From NCBI GenBank assembly GCA_002307275.1, contig DBTX01000032.1:32088-69984 (forward strand): a DNA stretch of 37,897 nucleotides. The letters run 5' to 3'. A program made the translations under genes and the position numbers. Shown piece after piece: positions 1 to 7,024 of the stretch; position 1 is the first letter of the stretch, and each line of letters opens with the position of its first letter. The DNA is from Hungateiclostridiaceae bacterium UBA1305. GTDB taxonomy: Bacteria; Bacillota; Clostridia; Acetivibrionales; DTU013. The notes beneath the pieces were generated by a model, which saw only the letters and a program-made list of their open reading frames with translations, made no database searches and had not been told where the DNA came from.

Positions 1-294
1 GATAATGCTTTGAAATATACCAATGAGAATGACAGAATAACAGTCACAACAAGTCTCAAAGACAATAAAACTTTTATAACAGTTGCAGATACAGGCATAG
101 GTATAGCAGATGAAAGCATGGGAAAAATATTTGACCGGTTTTATAGAGAAGATAAAGCACGTTCACGGGAAAGAGAAGGAACAGGCCTTGGTTTATCCAT
201 TGCAAGCTGGATTGTCGATAAGCACGGAGGAACGATTAAGGTCAAACGCAATGAACCTAAAGGAACGGTGTTTACAGTCAGATTGCAAAAATGA
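1..294 (+). CDS. Sensor histidine kinase, C-terminal ATPase domain (5' partial)
   Basis: Only the last 97 codons are present; the gene is cut by the window edge and reads in frame from base 1. The fragment is the HATPase_c domain. The N-box (DNALKYT) is at the very start, the G1 box (DTGIGI) near residue 28, the F-box (FDRFYR) near 41 and the G2 box (GTGLGLS) near 58. It ends at the usual position after the last beta strand. Family knowledge: such kinases autophosphorylate a histidine and pass the phosphate to a response regulator, usually of the OmpR class. The regulator should lie upstream, outside the window. The downstream efflux operon, preceded by tandem 11-bp boxes, is the likely target (inference). 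Confidence 0.95.
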   Translation, partial: DNALKYTNENDRITVTTSLKDNKTFITVADTGIGIADESMGKIFDRFYREDKARSREREGTGLGLSIASWIVDKHGGTIKVKRNEPKGTVFTVRLQK

Positions 295-331
295 AAATAT
301 TTTGTTCATAAATTATTTATAATTTTTATTG

Positions 332-364
332 TTACTTTAAGGTTGGCTTAAAGTTACTTTAAGA
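332..364 (+). promoter_or_regulatory. Three tandem 11-bp boxes, probable response-regulator site
   Basis: Three adjacent 11-bp units are visible: TTACTTTAAGG (332-342), TTGGCTTAAAG (343-353) and TTACTTTAAGA (354-364). The shared core is TT..CTT(A)AAG. Eleven-bp direct repeats that overlap the -35 position are the usual architecture for OmpR/PhoB-family activators. The kinase gene just upstream supports control by that two-component system. Which regulator binds is inference. Confidence 0.6.
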
Positions 365-373
365 TTTCATCGT

Positions 374-379
374 TATACT
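374..379 (+). promoter_or_regulatory. -10 element of the efflux operon promoter
   Basis: TATACT lies 9 bp after the last 11-bp box. No good -35 hexamer is present at the expected distance, where the repeats sit instead. This fits an activator-dependent promoter with transcription starting near 386 and a leader of about 70 nt. Confidence 0.5.
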
Positions 380-455
380 TACTCCCGTAGTCGAAACTTC
401 CAAAAAACTTTAAAAGAATCTGTTCCGCATTAGATGCGGTAGAAAGAGGTCATTT

Positions 456-1451
456 ATGAATATTAAGGCGAAACGCAAGAAAACAAAAAAGAACATTATT
501 ATAGTAAGTGTTTTATTGGCGGTAGTGATAGCTTTGGCATTGGCAATTCCAACGATCGTGAGTGCCGATGATAAGAAAACCGAAGTAACATCCGGAGAAA
601 CAAAAACAGTAACGGTTGGCACCCAGGATATAAAACAGGTTGTTTCCGGATCAGGACAGATCGTTACAGGAGATGAGGAAGTTCTGGAGGTTGATGAGGA
701 TGAGGAGGTCGACGAAGTCCTGGTTGAAGAAGGTCAGGCTGTCAAAAAGGGAGAGGTGCTGCTTGAATATGATGACGGCACTGAAATGACGGCTCCGTTC
801 AAGGGCGTTATTGGAACTGTTTCAGTTACCGACAGTGATGACGACAGTTCGATGAATTCAACCGCAACTGAAAGTATTACCATAAAGAGCACTGAAACCC
901 TTGTAACGGAATTATCAGTAGATGAAACAGACCTGGCGGATATAAAAGTGGGTCAAAAGGCGGAAGTTACGGTAAATGCCCTGCCTGATACCGAATTCAC
1001 AGGAACTGTAACAAAAATCAGTGAAACCGGAGAATATGACAATGGAAGCTCCAAATTCAATATCGTTGTAAAGCTTGATAAAACCGCTTCAGTAAAAATA
1101 GGCATGTCTGCGGATGTGGTGATTAATGTGAAAAGCGTAGAAGGAGTGGTTGCCGTGCCGATAGAAGCTGTAAAGGGTTCAGGAGAAAATGCATCGGTAA
1201 TGGTGGTGAATAGTGACGGTACAGCGTCATCGGTTTCTGTTGAACTGGGACTTGCCAATGATGCTTATGTACAGATAGTAAGCGGTCTTTCCGAAGACGA
1301 TACCATTCAATATACCGTGGCGTCCAGCAGCTCAAGCACGAGCGGCAGCGGCTTTGGAAGCGGAACCATGTTGGGTAATGGCGGGGATATGCCAAGCCGT
1401 GACAGTAACAGTGGCAGTGTGCCTGGTGGCAGCATGTCACAATCAAATTAA
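456..1451 (+). CDS. Efflux periplasmic-adaptor-like subunit (MacA/YknX-like, HlyD family)
   Basis: This 331-residue membrane-anchored adaptor belongs to a MacAB/YknXYZ-type ABC exporter. It has a basic N-terminus, one membrane segment (about residues 13-36), a lipoyl-like module (about 80-125, with a VEEGQAVKKGEVL motif), and a beta-barrel/membrane-proximal region to about 290. A Ser/Gly/Met-rich tail follows from about 285 to the end. Compared with MacA, the alpha-helical hairpin normally inserted between the two lipoyl halves is essentially missing: the first half runs straight into TAPFKGVIG. The start is the ATG after AGAGGT. It is first in an operon with an ABC ATPase and a MacB-like permease. 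The substrate is unknown; peptides or antibiotics are typical for the family. Confidence 0.88.
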   Translation: MNIKAKRKKTKKNIIIVSVLLAVVIALALAIPTIVSADDKKTEVTSGETKTVTVGTQDIKQVVSGSGQIVTGDEEVLEVDEDEEVDEVLVEEGQAVKKGEVLLEYDDGTEMTAPFKGVIGTVSVTDSDDDSSMNSTATESITIKSTETLVTELSVDETDLADIKVGQKAEVTVNALPDTEFTGTVTKISETGEYDNGSSKFNIVVKLDKTASVKIGMSADVVINVKSVEGVVAVPIEAVKGSGENASVMVVNSDGTASSVSVELGLANDAYVQIVSGLSEDDTIQYTVASSSSSTSGSGFGSGTMLGNGGDMPSRDSNSGSVPGGSMSQSN

Positions 1452-1485
1452 TAATGAATTTTATAATGAAGGGAGTGAGTGTAAA

Positions 1486-2157
1486 TTGATTCGGATGAAA
1501 GATATATCTAAAAAATACGTTATGGGCGATACGGAAGTAAAAGCTTTGGACGATGTAAGCTTCAATGTTGAAAAGGGCGAATTTGTCAGTATAGTGGGAC
1601 CCTCTGGCTCCGGGAAATCAACATTGATGAATATGCTGGGATGCCTTGATGTGCCTGATGACGGAGAGTACCTCCTTGATGGGATAGACATCAACAATTC
1701 AACAGATGCAGAGCTTGCCCATATAAGAAATAAAAAAATAGGATTTGTATTCCAGAATTTCAACTTGTTATCCAAATTGAATGCAATTGAAAACGTAGAG
1801 GTTCCGCTGTTGTATAAAGGACTGTCTGCGAAGCAATCCAAAGAATTGGCATATGATTATCTTGAAAAGGTAGGGCTGAAGGGACGGGAGAAACATACTC
1901 CCAAAGAGCTTTCGGGAGGACAGCAGCAGCGTGTGGCGATTGCCCGCGCCCTTGCCTGCGAACCTCAAATAATGCTTGCCGATGAACCTACCGGCGCGCT
2001 GGACCAGAAAACGGGAATGGGAATCATGGAAATGTTGAAGGATATGAATGGAAGAGGGCAGACGATAATACTCATAACACACGATGTCAATATAGCCAAA
2101 CAAGGGAAAAGAAGTGTAAGCATTATTGACGGACGTATAATAGATGAAACGAGGTGA
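1486..2157 (+). CDS. ABC transporter ATPase (MacB/LolD/YknY type)
   Basis: This 223-residue nucleotide-binding subunit powers the exporter formed with the flanking adaptor and permease. The Walker A GPSGSGKST is at residues 38-46, followed by a Q-loop (VFQNFN), the signature LSGGQQQR, the Walker B LADEPTGALD and the switch histidine (ITHD). The start chosen is TTG 1486, 10 nt after AAGGGAG; an in-frame ATG at 1495 is the alternative. The same frame stays open upstream to 1354, but that part overlaps the adaptor gene and is not needed by the family. The length matches the LolD/MacB-ATPase class. It ends 6 nt before the permease start. Confidence 0.93.
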   Translation: MIRMKDISKKYVMGDTEVKALDDVSFNVEKGEFVSIVGPSGSGKSTLMNMLGCLDVPDDGEYLLDGIDINNSTDAELAHIRNKKIGFVFQNFNLLSKLNAIENVEVPLLYKGLSAKQSKELAYDYLEKVGLKGREKHTPKELSGGQQQRVAIARALACEPQIMLADEPTGALDQKTGMGIMEMLKDMNGRGQTIILITHDVNIAKQGKRSVSIIDGRIIDETR

Positions 2158-2163
2158 TATGGA

Positions 2164-3327
2164 ATGATATTTGCAAGAACCATCAAGCTGGCTCTTAAAA
2201 ACATTAAAAGCAATAAGCTCAGGTCAGCGCTTACGATGTTGGGACTTATTATAGGTATTTCATCGGTTATAGCTCTTGTTGGATTGGGAACGGGTACCAC
2301 CAGCGATGTAACGTCGCAGGTATCCTCACTTGGGACGGATATTCTGACAGTTAGTATAAACTCCGACGAAAAACTAAAGCTGGATAGCATTGATGAAATG
2401 GATGAACTGTCAGGAATCGATAGTGTGGCGCCTTATGCAAGTGTTAACGCTACTGTCTCCAAGGACGGTACAGCTGCAAGTTCGGTATCTGTACTGGGTG
2501 TGGATGAAAACTACCTGGAGATTCGGAATTATTCTCTTTCCAGCGGCAGGGGCATCTCCTTCATTGATACGGAGAATAAGAGCAAGACCTGTGTCATCGG
2601 ATCCGAAATAAGTGAAAGTTTATTGGGATATTCGGATCCCATTGGGAAAACCATTCGAATTGCAGGAGACAATTACACGGTTGTGGGAGTCCTTGAGGAA
2701 CAGGGCAGTTCAATGGGTGTGAACGCGGATAGTATGGTTCTGATACCGATTACTGCCGCAGAAAGCATTTCGGGAAGCAGCGGCATATCTTCCCTTTATA
2801 TAAAAGCAGATAATGAAGACAGTGTTGAATTTGCACAACTTTCTGTTGAAAATTATCTCAAGTCAAATTTGAATGCATCAAGTGACGATATTACTGTATC
2901 CACGCAGGAATCCATGCTTGAAACCATGGAGTCCATACAGGGCTCCCTCGCATTGTTAATTGGAGGGATAGCGGGGATTTCACTACTCGTAGGGGGAATC
3001 GGCGTAATGAATGTCATGCTGGTATCTGTAACTGAGAGGACAAAGGAAATTGGCATAAGGAAATCCCTGGGGGCAACGAGAGGAAACATATTGGTTCAAT
3101 TCCTGATAGAAGCTCTTGTGCTGAGCCTCTTGGGAGGTATCACAGGGATACTTTCCGGAATAGGTATTGGAAGTATGGCAGAGTTTTTTGGATTAACCTT
3201 TACAAATTCTATGAATATAGTTATCATATCCTTCGGAGTTGCAGTGCTGGTAGGTTTGATATTTGGAATATTTCCGGCTTACAGGGCATCGCGTTTGAAC
3301 CCTATAGATGCGCTAAGACAGGATTGA
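2164..3327 (+). CDS. MacB-like ABC transporter permease (YknZ-like)
   Basis: This 387-residue permease has the MacB topology. TM1 lies near residues 18-40, followed by a large extracellular MacB-PCD domain (about 45-265). Three C-terminal TMs sit near 270-292, 318-342 and 352-375. The FtsX-like core carries the family motif ERTKEIGIRKSLGA just after TM2 and ends with YRASRLNPIDALR, a typical MacB ending. The start is ATG 2164 with GAGGTG upstream, 6 nt after the ATPase stop. It completes the three-gene exporter, and a strong terminator follows. Confidence 0.94.
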   Translation: MIFARTIKLALKNIKSNKLRSALTMLGLIIGISSVIALVGLGTGTTSDVTSQVSSLGTDILTVSINSDEKLKLDSIDEMDELSGIDSVAPYASVNATVSKDGTAASSVSVLGVDENYLEIRNYSLSSGRGISFIDTENKSKTCVIGSEISESLLGYSDPIGKTIRIAGDNYTVVGVLEEQGSSMGVNADSMVLIPITAAESISGSSGISSLYIKADNEDSVEFAQLSVENYLKSNLNASSDDITVSTQESMLETMESIQGSLALLIGGIAGISLLVGGIGVMNVMLVSVTERTKEIGIRKSLGATRGNILVQFLIEALVLSLLGGITGILSGIGIGSMAEFFGLTFTNSMNIVIISFGVAVLVGLIFGIFPAYRASRLNPIDALRQD

Positions 3328-3348
3328 TGCTATTTTATATAAATGAGG

Positions 3349-3371
3349 GCCGGGAGTACTTCACTCCCGGC
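3349..3371 (+). terminator. Terminator of the efflux operon
   Basis: A perfect 9-bp stem GCCGGGAGT / ACTCCCGGC (3349-3357 and 3363-3371) has a 5-nt loop. The pyrimidine run CTCTTTCT follows, 21 nt after the permease stop. Confidence 0.85.
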
Positions 3372-3395
3372 TCTTTCTGCTGTAACAACAATAAA

Positions 3396-3414
3396 CCCCC
3401 GGCTTTGCCGGGGG
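3396..3414 (+). repeat. Second G+C-rich hairpin behind the efflux operon
   Basis: An 8-bp perfect stem CCCCCGGC / GCCGGGGG closes a TTT loop. No T-run follows on the + strand, so it is not a standard terminator. On the minus strand it is followed by TTTATTGTTG, so it may act in that direction or as an RNA 3' end stabiliser. The rest of the gap (3415-3647) shows no feature I can support except the ribosome binding site of the next gene. Confidence 0.5.
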
Positions 3415-3647
3415 GAGGCAAAGAGCTATACATGAAGAAAACTACCAATGTTAGAAGCGTGTGGGTTTGCAAGCGCATATGTCCTGAAAGCAGAAATAGC
3501 ACGCCAATATAGAGCAAACAGCAATAGGCATCTCATCTAAAACAGTATATACTGCGAGCTTTGCGTGAATAATAGGCTCTGTAGCATATGCTGTTTTTAA
3601 CTGTTGGTTTTATAACACAATTGAGTATTAGAATTCAGGAGGAGAGT

Positions 3648-3842
3648 ATGGACATTTACGATTATAATGAAGAACATCTTTCCATGGTGGCGGGTAACTG
3701 TAAATACATGAAATACAAACAGCCCCCGACACCTCCTCAGATCGTTTCGGGTGTATCCTGTACGGAATGCAGGAGTTGGACCGGAAGCGGATGCAAGAGG
3801 CAGAACTATGATAATATTGCCTCGGAACTGCAATTGGATTGA
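3648..3842 (+). CDS. Small four-cysteine protein, probable zinc site, function unknown
   Basis: This is a 64-residue protein. The start is ATG 3648, 6 nt after an excellent AGGAGGAG ribosome binding site; the frame is open further upstream but without such a site. Four cysteines, C18, C38, C41 and C49, include a CxxC pair (SCTECRSW) and could bind one metal ion (inference). The middle is proline-rich (KQPPTPPQ). No signal peptide or membrane segment is visible. I do not recognise a named family. It is monocistronic, convergent with the HAD gene, and shares an imperfect hairpin with it. Confidence 0.75.
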   Translation: MDIYDYNEEHLSMVAGNCKYMKYKQPPTPPQIVSGVSCTECRSWTGSGCKRQNYDNIASELQLD

Positions 3843-3854
3843 AATGAGTTGAAG

Positions 3855-3880
3855 CAGGCGGCCGGTTTACAGGCTGCCTG
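3855..3880. terminator. Weak bidirectional hairpin between convergent genes
   Basis: CAGGCGGCC (3855-3863) pairs with GGCTGCCTG (3872-3880) with one G-T wobble and an 8-nt loop. T-rich sequence on either side is modest. It lies between the stops of the small cysteine protein and the HAD gene. Confidence 0.5.
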
Positions 3881-3884
3881 TCGT

Positions 3885-4535
3885 TCAAAGCAGGTCAAGT
3901 ATTGTAACAGGGTCGGCTATCAGCATTTTTGCCCCGCTTTCTACGAGCTCCTCAGCCTTACGGAATCCCCAGAGAACACCAACGGGATACATTCCGGCAG
4001 ATACCGCGGTTTTCATATCCACTCCGGTGTCTCCAAGATAAAGGCACTCATTAGGCAAAATACCAAGCGTTTCAGCAATTTCAACTGCACCGGATGGATC
4101 GGGTTTTTGGGGGACACCCTGCCGTTCGCCGAATACAAGTTCAAAATGGCAGTCTGGAAAGAACTTGCTGACCATCAATTTTGAGAAGTGATCAGCTTTA
4201 TTCGACAAAACTGATATTCTCATGCCTTTGTCAGCCAGTCCTTTCAGTATTTCCGTTATTCCTTCGTATGGCCTGGTTTTGTTATTCCATCTATTTGCAT
4301 ACTCGTCACGCAGAGCGGAAAGTCCGGATTCCACGTTTGCGTCATCCCTTTTTCCTTCCGGCAGTGTTCTCTGCACGAGGGTTCGCATACCATCGCCAAC
4401 GAAATATTTATATTTCTCCACCGCATGTGTCGGGTAATTTTTCGCTTCCAGAACGCTGTTCATTGAATCTGCCAGGTCATCCAGAGTATCAAGCAGTGTT
4501 CCGTCCAAATCAAATACTACAGCTTTAAAATTCAT
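3885..4535 (-). CDS. HAD-superfamily hydrolase, phosphoglycolate-phosphatase-like
   Basis: This 216-residue cytosolic HAD phosphatase is of the Gph/PGMB type. Motif I DLDGT is at residues 9-13 (D9 nucleophile, D11 acid/base), motif II is SVLSNK, the motif III lysine is in QKPDP, and motif IV is LGDTGVDM. The helical C1 cap between motifs I and II has the size normal for phosphoglycolate phosphatase. The start ATG follows CAGGAGACC on the minus strand. Substrate cannot be told from sequence: 2-phosphoglycolate, pyrophosphate or another small phosphate ester is possible. It is divergent from the his operon, which lacks a recognisable histidinol-phosphatase, but family resemblance does not point to that reaction. 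Confidence 0.9.
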   Translation of the reverse strand: MNFKAVVFDLDGTLLDTLDDLADSMNSVLEAKNYPTHAVEKYKYFVGDGMRTLVQRTLPEGKRDDANVESGLSALRDEYANRWNNKTRPYEGITEILKGLADKGMRISVLSNKADHFSKLMVSKFFPDCHFELVFGERQGVPQKPDPSGAVEIAETLGILPNECLYLGDTGVDMKTAVSAGMYPVGVLWGFRKAEELVESGAKMLIADPVTILDLL

Positions 4536-4567
4536 GTTGGTCTCCTGTGGTTTGTTTATTCCCGTAA

Positions 4568-4573
4568 ATTATA
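4568..4573 (-). promoter_or_regulatory. Probable -10 of the HAD gene
   Basis: On the minus strand, TATAAT is read about 33 nt upstream of the HAD start codon. No convincing -35 was found at 16-18 bp, so this is a weak call. Confidence 0.35.
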
Positions 4574-4621
4574 TACTATGGTTATCATGTTCACTATGGA
4601 GTAATCATGTGTAATATAGAA

Positions 4622-4669
4622 ATTATACATTTAAAGCCTGTAGGGTTCAACCGGCTTTAAATGTATAAT
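4622..4669. repeat. 17-bp perfect inverted repeat with nested palindrome
   Basis: ATTATACATTTAAAGCC (4622-4638) is perfectly repeated in inverse orientation at 4653-4669. The 14-nt spacer itself contains GGTT-C-AACC. It sits between divergent promoters, so it does not end any visible gene. It could be an operator or a remnant of a mobile element. Confidence 0.7.
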
Positions 4670-4697
4670 CAATATTTAAAATCAATTAATTGTGTGG

Positions 4698-4738
4698 TAC
4701 AGTGAGACATAATTACGTGGGTTACAATGAGACATAAT
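4698..4738. repeat. Pair of 16-bp direct repeats, possible insertion-sequence end
   Basis: TACAGTGAGACATAAT (4698-4713) and TACAATGAGACATAAT (4723-4738) match at 15 of 16 bases with a 25-bp period. Paired subterminal repeats near a TG end resemble IS21-family termini, but no transposase is present. A run of degenerate TTC(G)TTCAG words follows at about 4745-4800. Confidence 0.55.
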
Positions 4739-4818
4739 CATGATTCGTTCAGGTTCTTTAAGGTTCGTTCAGATTCTTCAGCTTCTTCAGATTCGATCAG
4801 ACAGAGTAAAATTAATAG

Positions 4819-4847
4819 TTGACAAAATAAAAAGTGTAAATTATAAT
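4819..4847 (+). promoter_or_regulatory. Consensus sigma-A promoter of the his operon
   Basis: TTGACA (4819-4824) is followed by a 17-bp spacer and TATAAT (4842-4847), a perfect match to the vegetative consensus. Transcription would start near 4854, leaving a leader of about 150 nt before hisZ. I searched that leader for T-box signatures (AGGGTGG..CCGCG) and saw none. Confidence 0.85.
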
Positions 4848-5003
4848 AGTTTCAATTCATCTATTTATCGGTTTAGCGTATTAAAGCAATAACGTGACGA
4901 AGCGGCTAAAATGTGATAATGTATTATTTGCAGGAATACAATAACGAAAGAATTCGATAAAGTGGCAGAGGCTCTGTAAATATGTCAAAGAGAGGTGCGG
5001 GAA

Positions 5004-6260
5004 TTGCCAAAATGGAAAATTTACACTCCGGATGGAGTACAAGATATTTTATTTGATGAATGTCATCTTAAAAGAAGCCTGGAACAGAAGCTCAGAACAT
5101 TATTCAGAAGCTGCGGATACAATGAGCTTGAGACGCCGACAATGGAATTCTATGACGTATTTGCGTCAGACGGCGGTGCCATGCCGCAGGAAAATATGTT
5201 CAAATTCTTCGATCAGCAGGGCAGGATCCTGGTATTAAGACCGGATATCACAGTGCCGGTAGCCAGGATCACTGCAACGAAGTGCAGGGATGCGGCTTAT
5301 CCGCTGCGTTTCTCTTACATAGGCAATGTATTCAGGTATAATGACTACGGTGGCGGAAAGCAGAATGAATTCACACAGGCAGGCATTGAGGTACTCGGTG
5401 TAAGTACGCCCGAGTCTGATGCGGAAGTGCTGTCCGTAGCGATTAATGCACTGAAAGCAACTGGACTTGAGAGCTTTCAGGTGGATATCGGGCAGGTTGA
5501 ATTTTTCAAGGGGCTCATGGAGGAAACAGGGCTTTCCGACGCTGATACGGAAGAGGTGCGAAAGTGGATCGACAGGAAGGATTATGTTGGTCTTGAGGAG
5601 TTTCTGAACAGGCATGATATTAGGGAGGACCTAAAAAAGCTTATTTTTGATTTGCCTGGTTTTTTTGGTTCAGCCGATGTTATCGACCGCGTCGAGGCGT
5701 TCAAACTGAATAAGAGATCACGCGAAGCATTGGAAAACATCAGGCAGGTATTGAAAATACTTGATGATTACGGAATGGGACAGTATGTGTCAGTTGATCT
5801 TGGAATGCTCAGAGCCCTCGAATATGATACAGGTATCATATTCAGAGGGTTTACATACGGAGTAGGCTTTCCGATTCTGACGGGCGGAAGGTATGACAGG
5901 CTTGTAGGCGAATTTGGCAAGGAATGCCCTGCGACAGGGTTTTCGCTGGGCATCAATATGATCATGATGGCAATGCAAAGGCAGAAGGTATCCATTGAAA
6001 AACCGGAAACCGACAGCATTATCTGTTATTCGGAAAAGGGCAGGAAAACGGCGTTTGAATTATGTGACGAGCTGAGAAGACAGGGACTGGTAGTGGAACT
6101 GGACATTGCAAACAGTACACCGGAGTCGGCAGTGATTTATGCTGCTGCGAAGAACATAGGCGGAGTCATAAGCATTGTAGACGGGGATACGGTCGAAATA
6201 CGCTATGTCCAGTCCGGCGAAGTGGCAGCGGTGCAAATCAGCGATTTATTAAAGAGGTGA
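5004..6260 (+). CDS. hisZ: ATP phosphoribosyltransferase regulatory subunit HisZ
   Basis: This 418-residue HisRS paralogue binds short-form HisG, is required for its activity and carries histidine feedback control (family knowledge). It shows the class II synthetase core: YTPDGVQDIL at the N-terminus, a motif-2-like stretch (FRYNDYGGGKQNEFTQAG) and a motif-3-like GGRYDRL near residue 300. Start choice: TTG 5004 lies 6 nt behind AGAGGTG. The GTG at 4995 is inside that ribosome binding site and is unlikely. It is the first gene of the operon. Its end carries the ribosome binding site of hisG, so the two are probably translated together, as expected for subunits of one complex. Confidence 0.94.
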   Translation: MPKWKIYTPDGVQDILFDECHLKRSLEQKLRTLFRSCGYNELETPTMEFYDVFASDGGAMPQENMFKFFDQQGRILVLRPDITVPVARITATKCRDAAYPLRFSYIGNVFRYNDYGGGKQNEFTQAGIEVLGVSTPESDAEVLSVAINALKATGLESFQVDIGQVEFFKGLMEETGLSDADTEEVRKWIDRKDYVGLEEFLNRHDIREDLKKLIFDLPGFFGSADVIDRVEAFKLNKRSREALENIRQVLKILDDYGMGQYVSVDLGMLRALEYDTGIIFRGFTYGVGFPILTGGRYDRLVGEFGKECPATGFSLGINMIMMAMQRQKVSIEKPETDSIICYSEKGRKTAFELCDELRRQGLVVELDIANSTPESAVIYAAAKNIGGVISIVDGDTVEIRYVQSGEVAAVQISDLLKR

Positions 6261-6265
6261 GTTCA

Positions 6266-6901
6266 TTGAGGTACTTAACAATAGCGTTGTCAAAAGGAAG
6301 ACTTGCGGATTTATCGATAGAAATGCTGGAAAAGCTCGGCATTGACTGCTCGGAATACAGGAATGAATCACGCAAGCTGATTTTTACGGATGAGAAGAAC
6401 AAAATAAAGTTTTTTCTGGTCAAACCGGCAGATGTTCCTACTTACGTGGAATATGGAGCTGCAGACATGGGTGTGGTCGGAAAGGATACGTTGCTGGAGG
6501 AGGGAAGGCATTTGTACGAGGTGCTGAACCTTGGCTTTGCCGCCTGCCGTATGGTACTGGCCGGACCTTCCGAACTTATGGGCAAGCTGGATGGATTGAA
6601 CAATAAAAGGGTTGCAACAAAATATCCGCGAATTGCCAGGGAATACTTTGAACATAAAAGACGCGAGTCTATTGAAATCATAAAGTTGAATGGATCTGTG
6701 GAGCTGGCGCCGCTGGTAGGCCTTTCAGAGGTCATTGTGGATCTTGTCGAGAGCGGAAGGACGCTGAAGGATAACGGGCTTGTCATTCTTGACACCATTG
6801 CTGATATCAGTGCCAGGATGGTTGTAAACAGGGTAAGCATGAAGATGGAAAGTGAAAGAATCAGTGGTATCATAGATGGCTTGAAAAAGCAGCTGCAATA
6901 A
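6266..6901 (+). CDS. hisG: ATP phosphoribosyltransferase catalytic subunit, short form
   Basis: First step of histidine synthesis: ATP plus PRPP gives phosphoribosyl-ATP. At 211 residues it is the short HisG that lacks the C-terminal ACT-like regulatory domain and depends on HisZ, encoded immediately upstream. Typical motifs are LTIALSKGRL at the start, GAADMGVVGKD near 68-78, and the PRPP-binding region VDLVESGRTLKDNGL near 160-175. TTG 6266 is chosen because it follows AGAGGTGAG at a good distance. A GTG at 6257 would overlap the hisZ stop and consume the ribosome binding site. Confidence 0.95.
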   Translation: MRYLTIALSKGRLADLSIEMLEKLGIDCSEYRNESRKLIFTDEKNKIKFFLVKPADVPTYVEYGAADMGVVGKDTLLEEGRHLYEVLNLGFAACRMVLAGPSELMGKLDGLNNKRVATKYPRIAREYFEHKRRESIEIIKLNGSVELAPLVGLSEVIVDLVESGRTLKDNGLVILDTIADISARMVVNRVSMKMESERISGIIDGLKKQLQ

Positions 6902-6910
6902 CTGCGATAA

Positions 6911-6940
6911 CTGAAGGAAACTGAAGGAAACTGAAGGAAG
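6911..6940 (+). repeat. Three tandem 10-bp repeats between hisG and hisD
   Basis: CTGAAGGAAA occurs at 6911 and 6921 and CTGAAGGAAG at 6931. The array is purine-rich, untranslated, and lies 10 nt behind the hisG stop. It probably arose by slippage; no function is evident. Confidence 0.7.
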
Positions 6941-7024
6941 CTGGACAGGCAAGGCGGCGGGCAAGCGCGGAAAGGCTTATTATGCCGGCCCCGGCCAGAC
7001 TGTACAGGCATATGGGAGGTTGTT

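Noticed and set aside
1354..1485. N-terminal extension of the ABC ATPase
   Set aside because: The frame is open, but it lies inside the adaptor gene and adds 44 residues not found in the family. TTG 1486 has the ribosome binding site.
3324..3512. + strand frame through the two hairpins
   Set aside because: It runs through the efflux-operon terminator and a second G+C-rich stem; there is no plausible protein, and the internal ATG at 3432 gives only 26 residues.
4854..5003. T-box riboswitch in the hisZ leader
   Set aside because: The leader is long enough, but no AGGGTGGNACCGCG-like T-box sequence and no terminator/antiterminator pair is visible.
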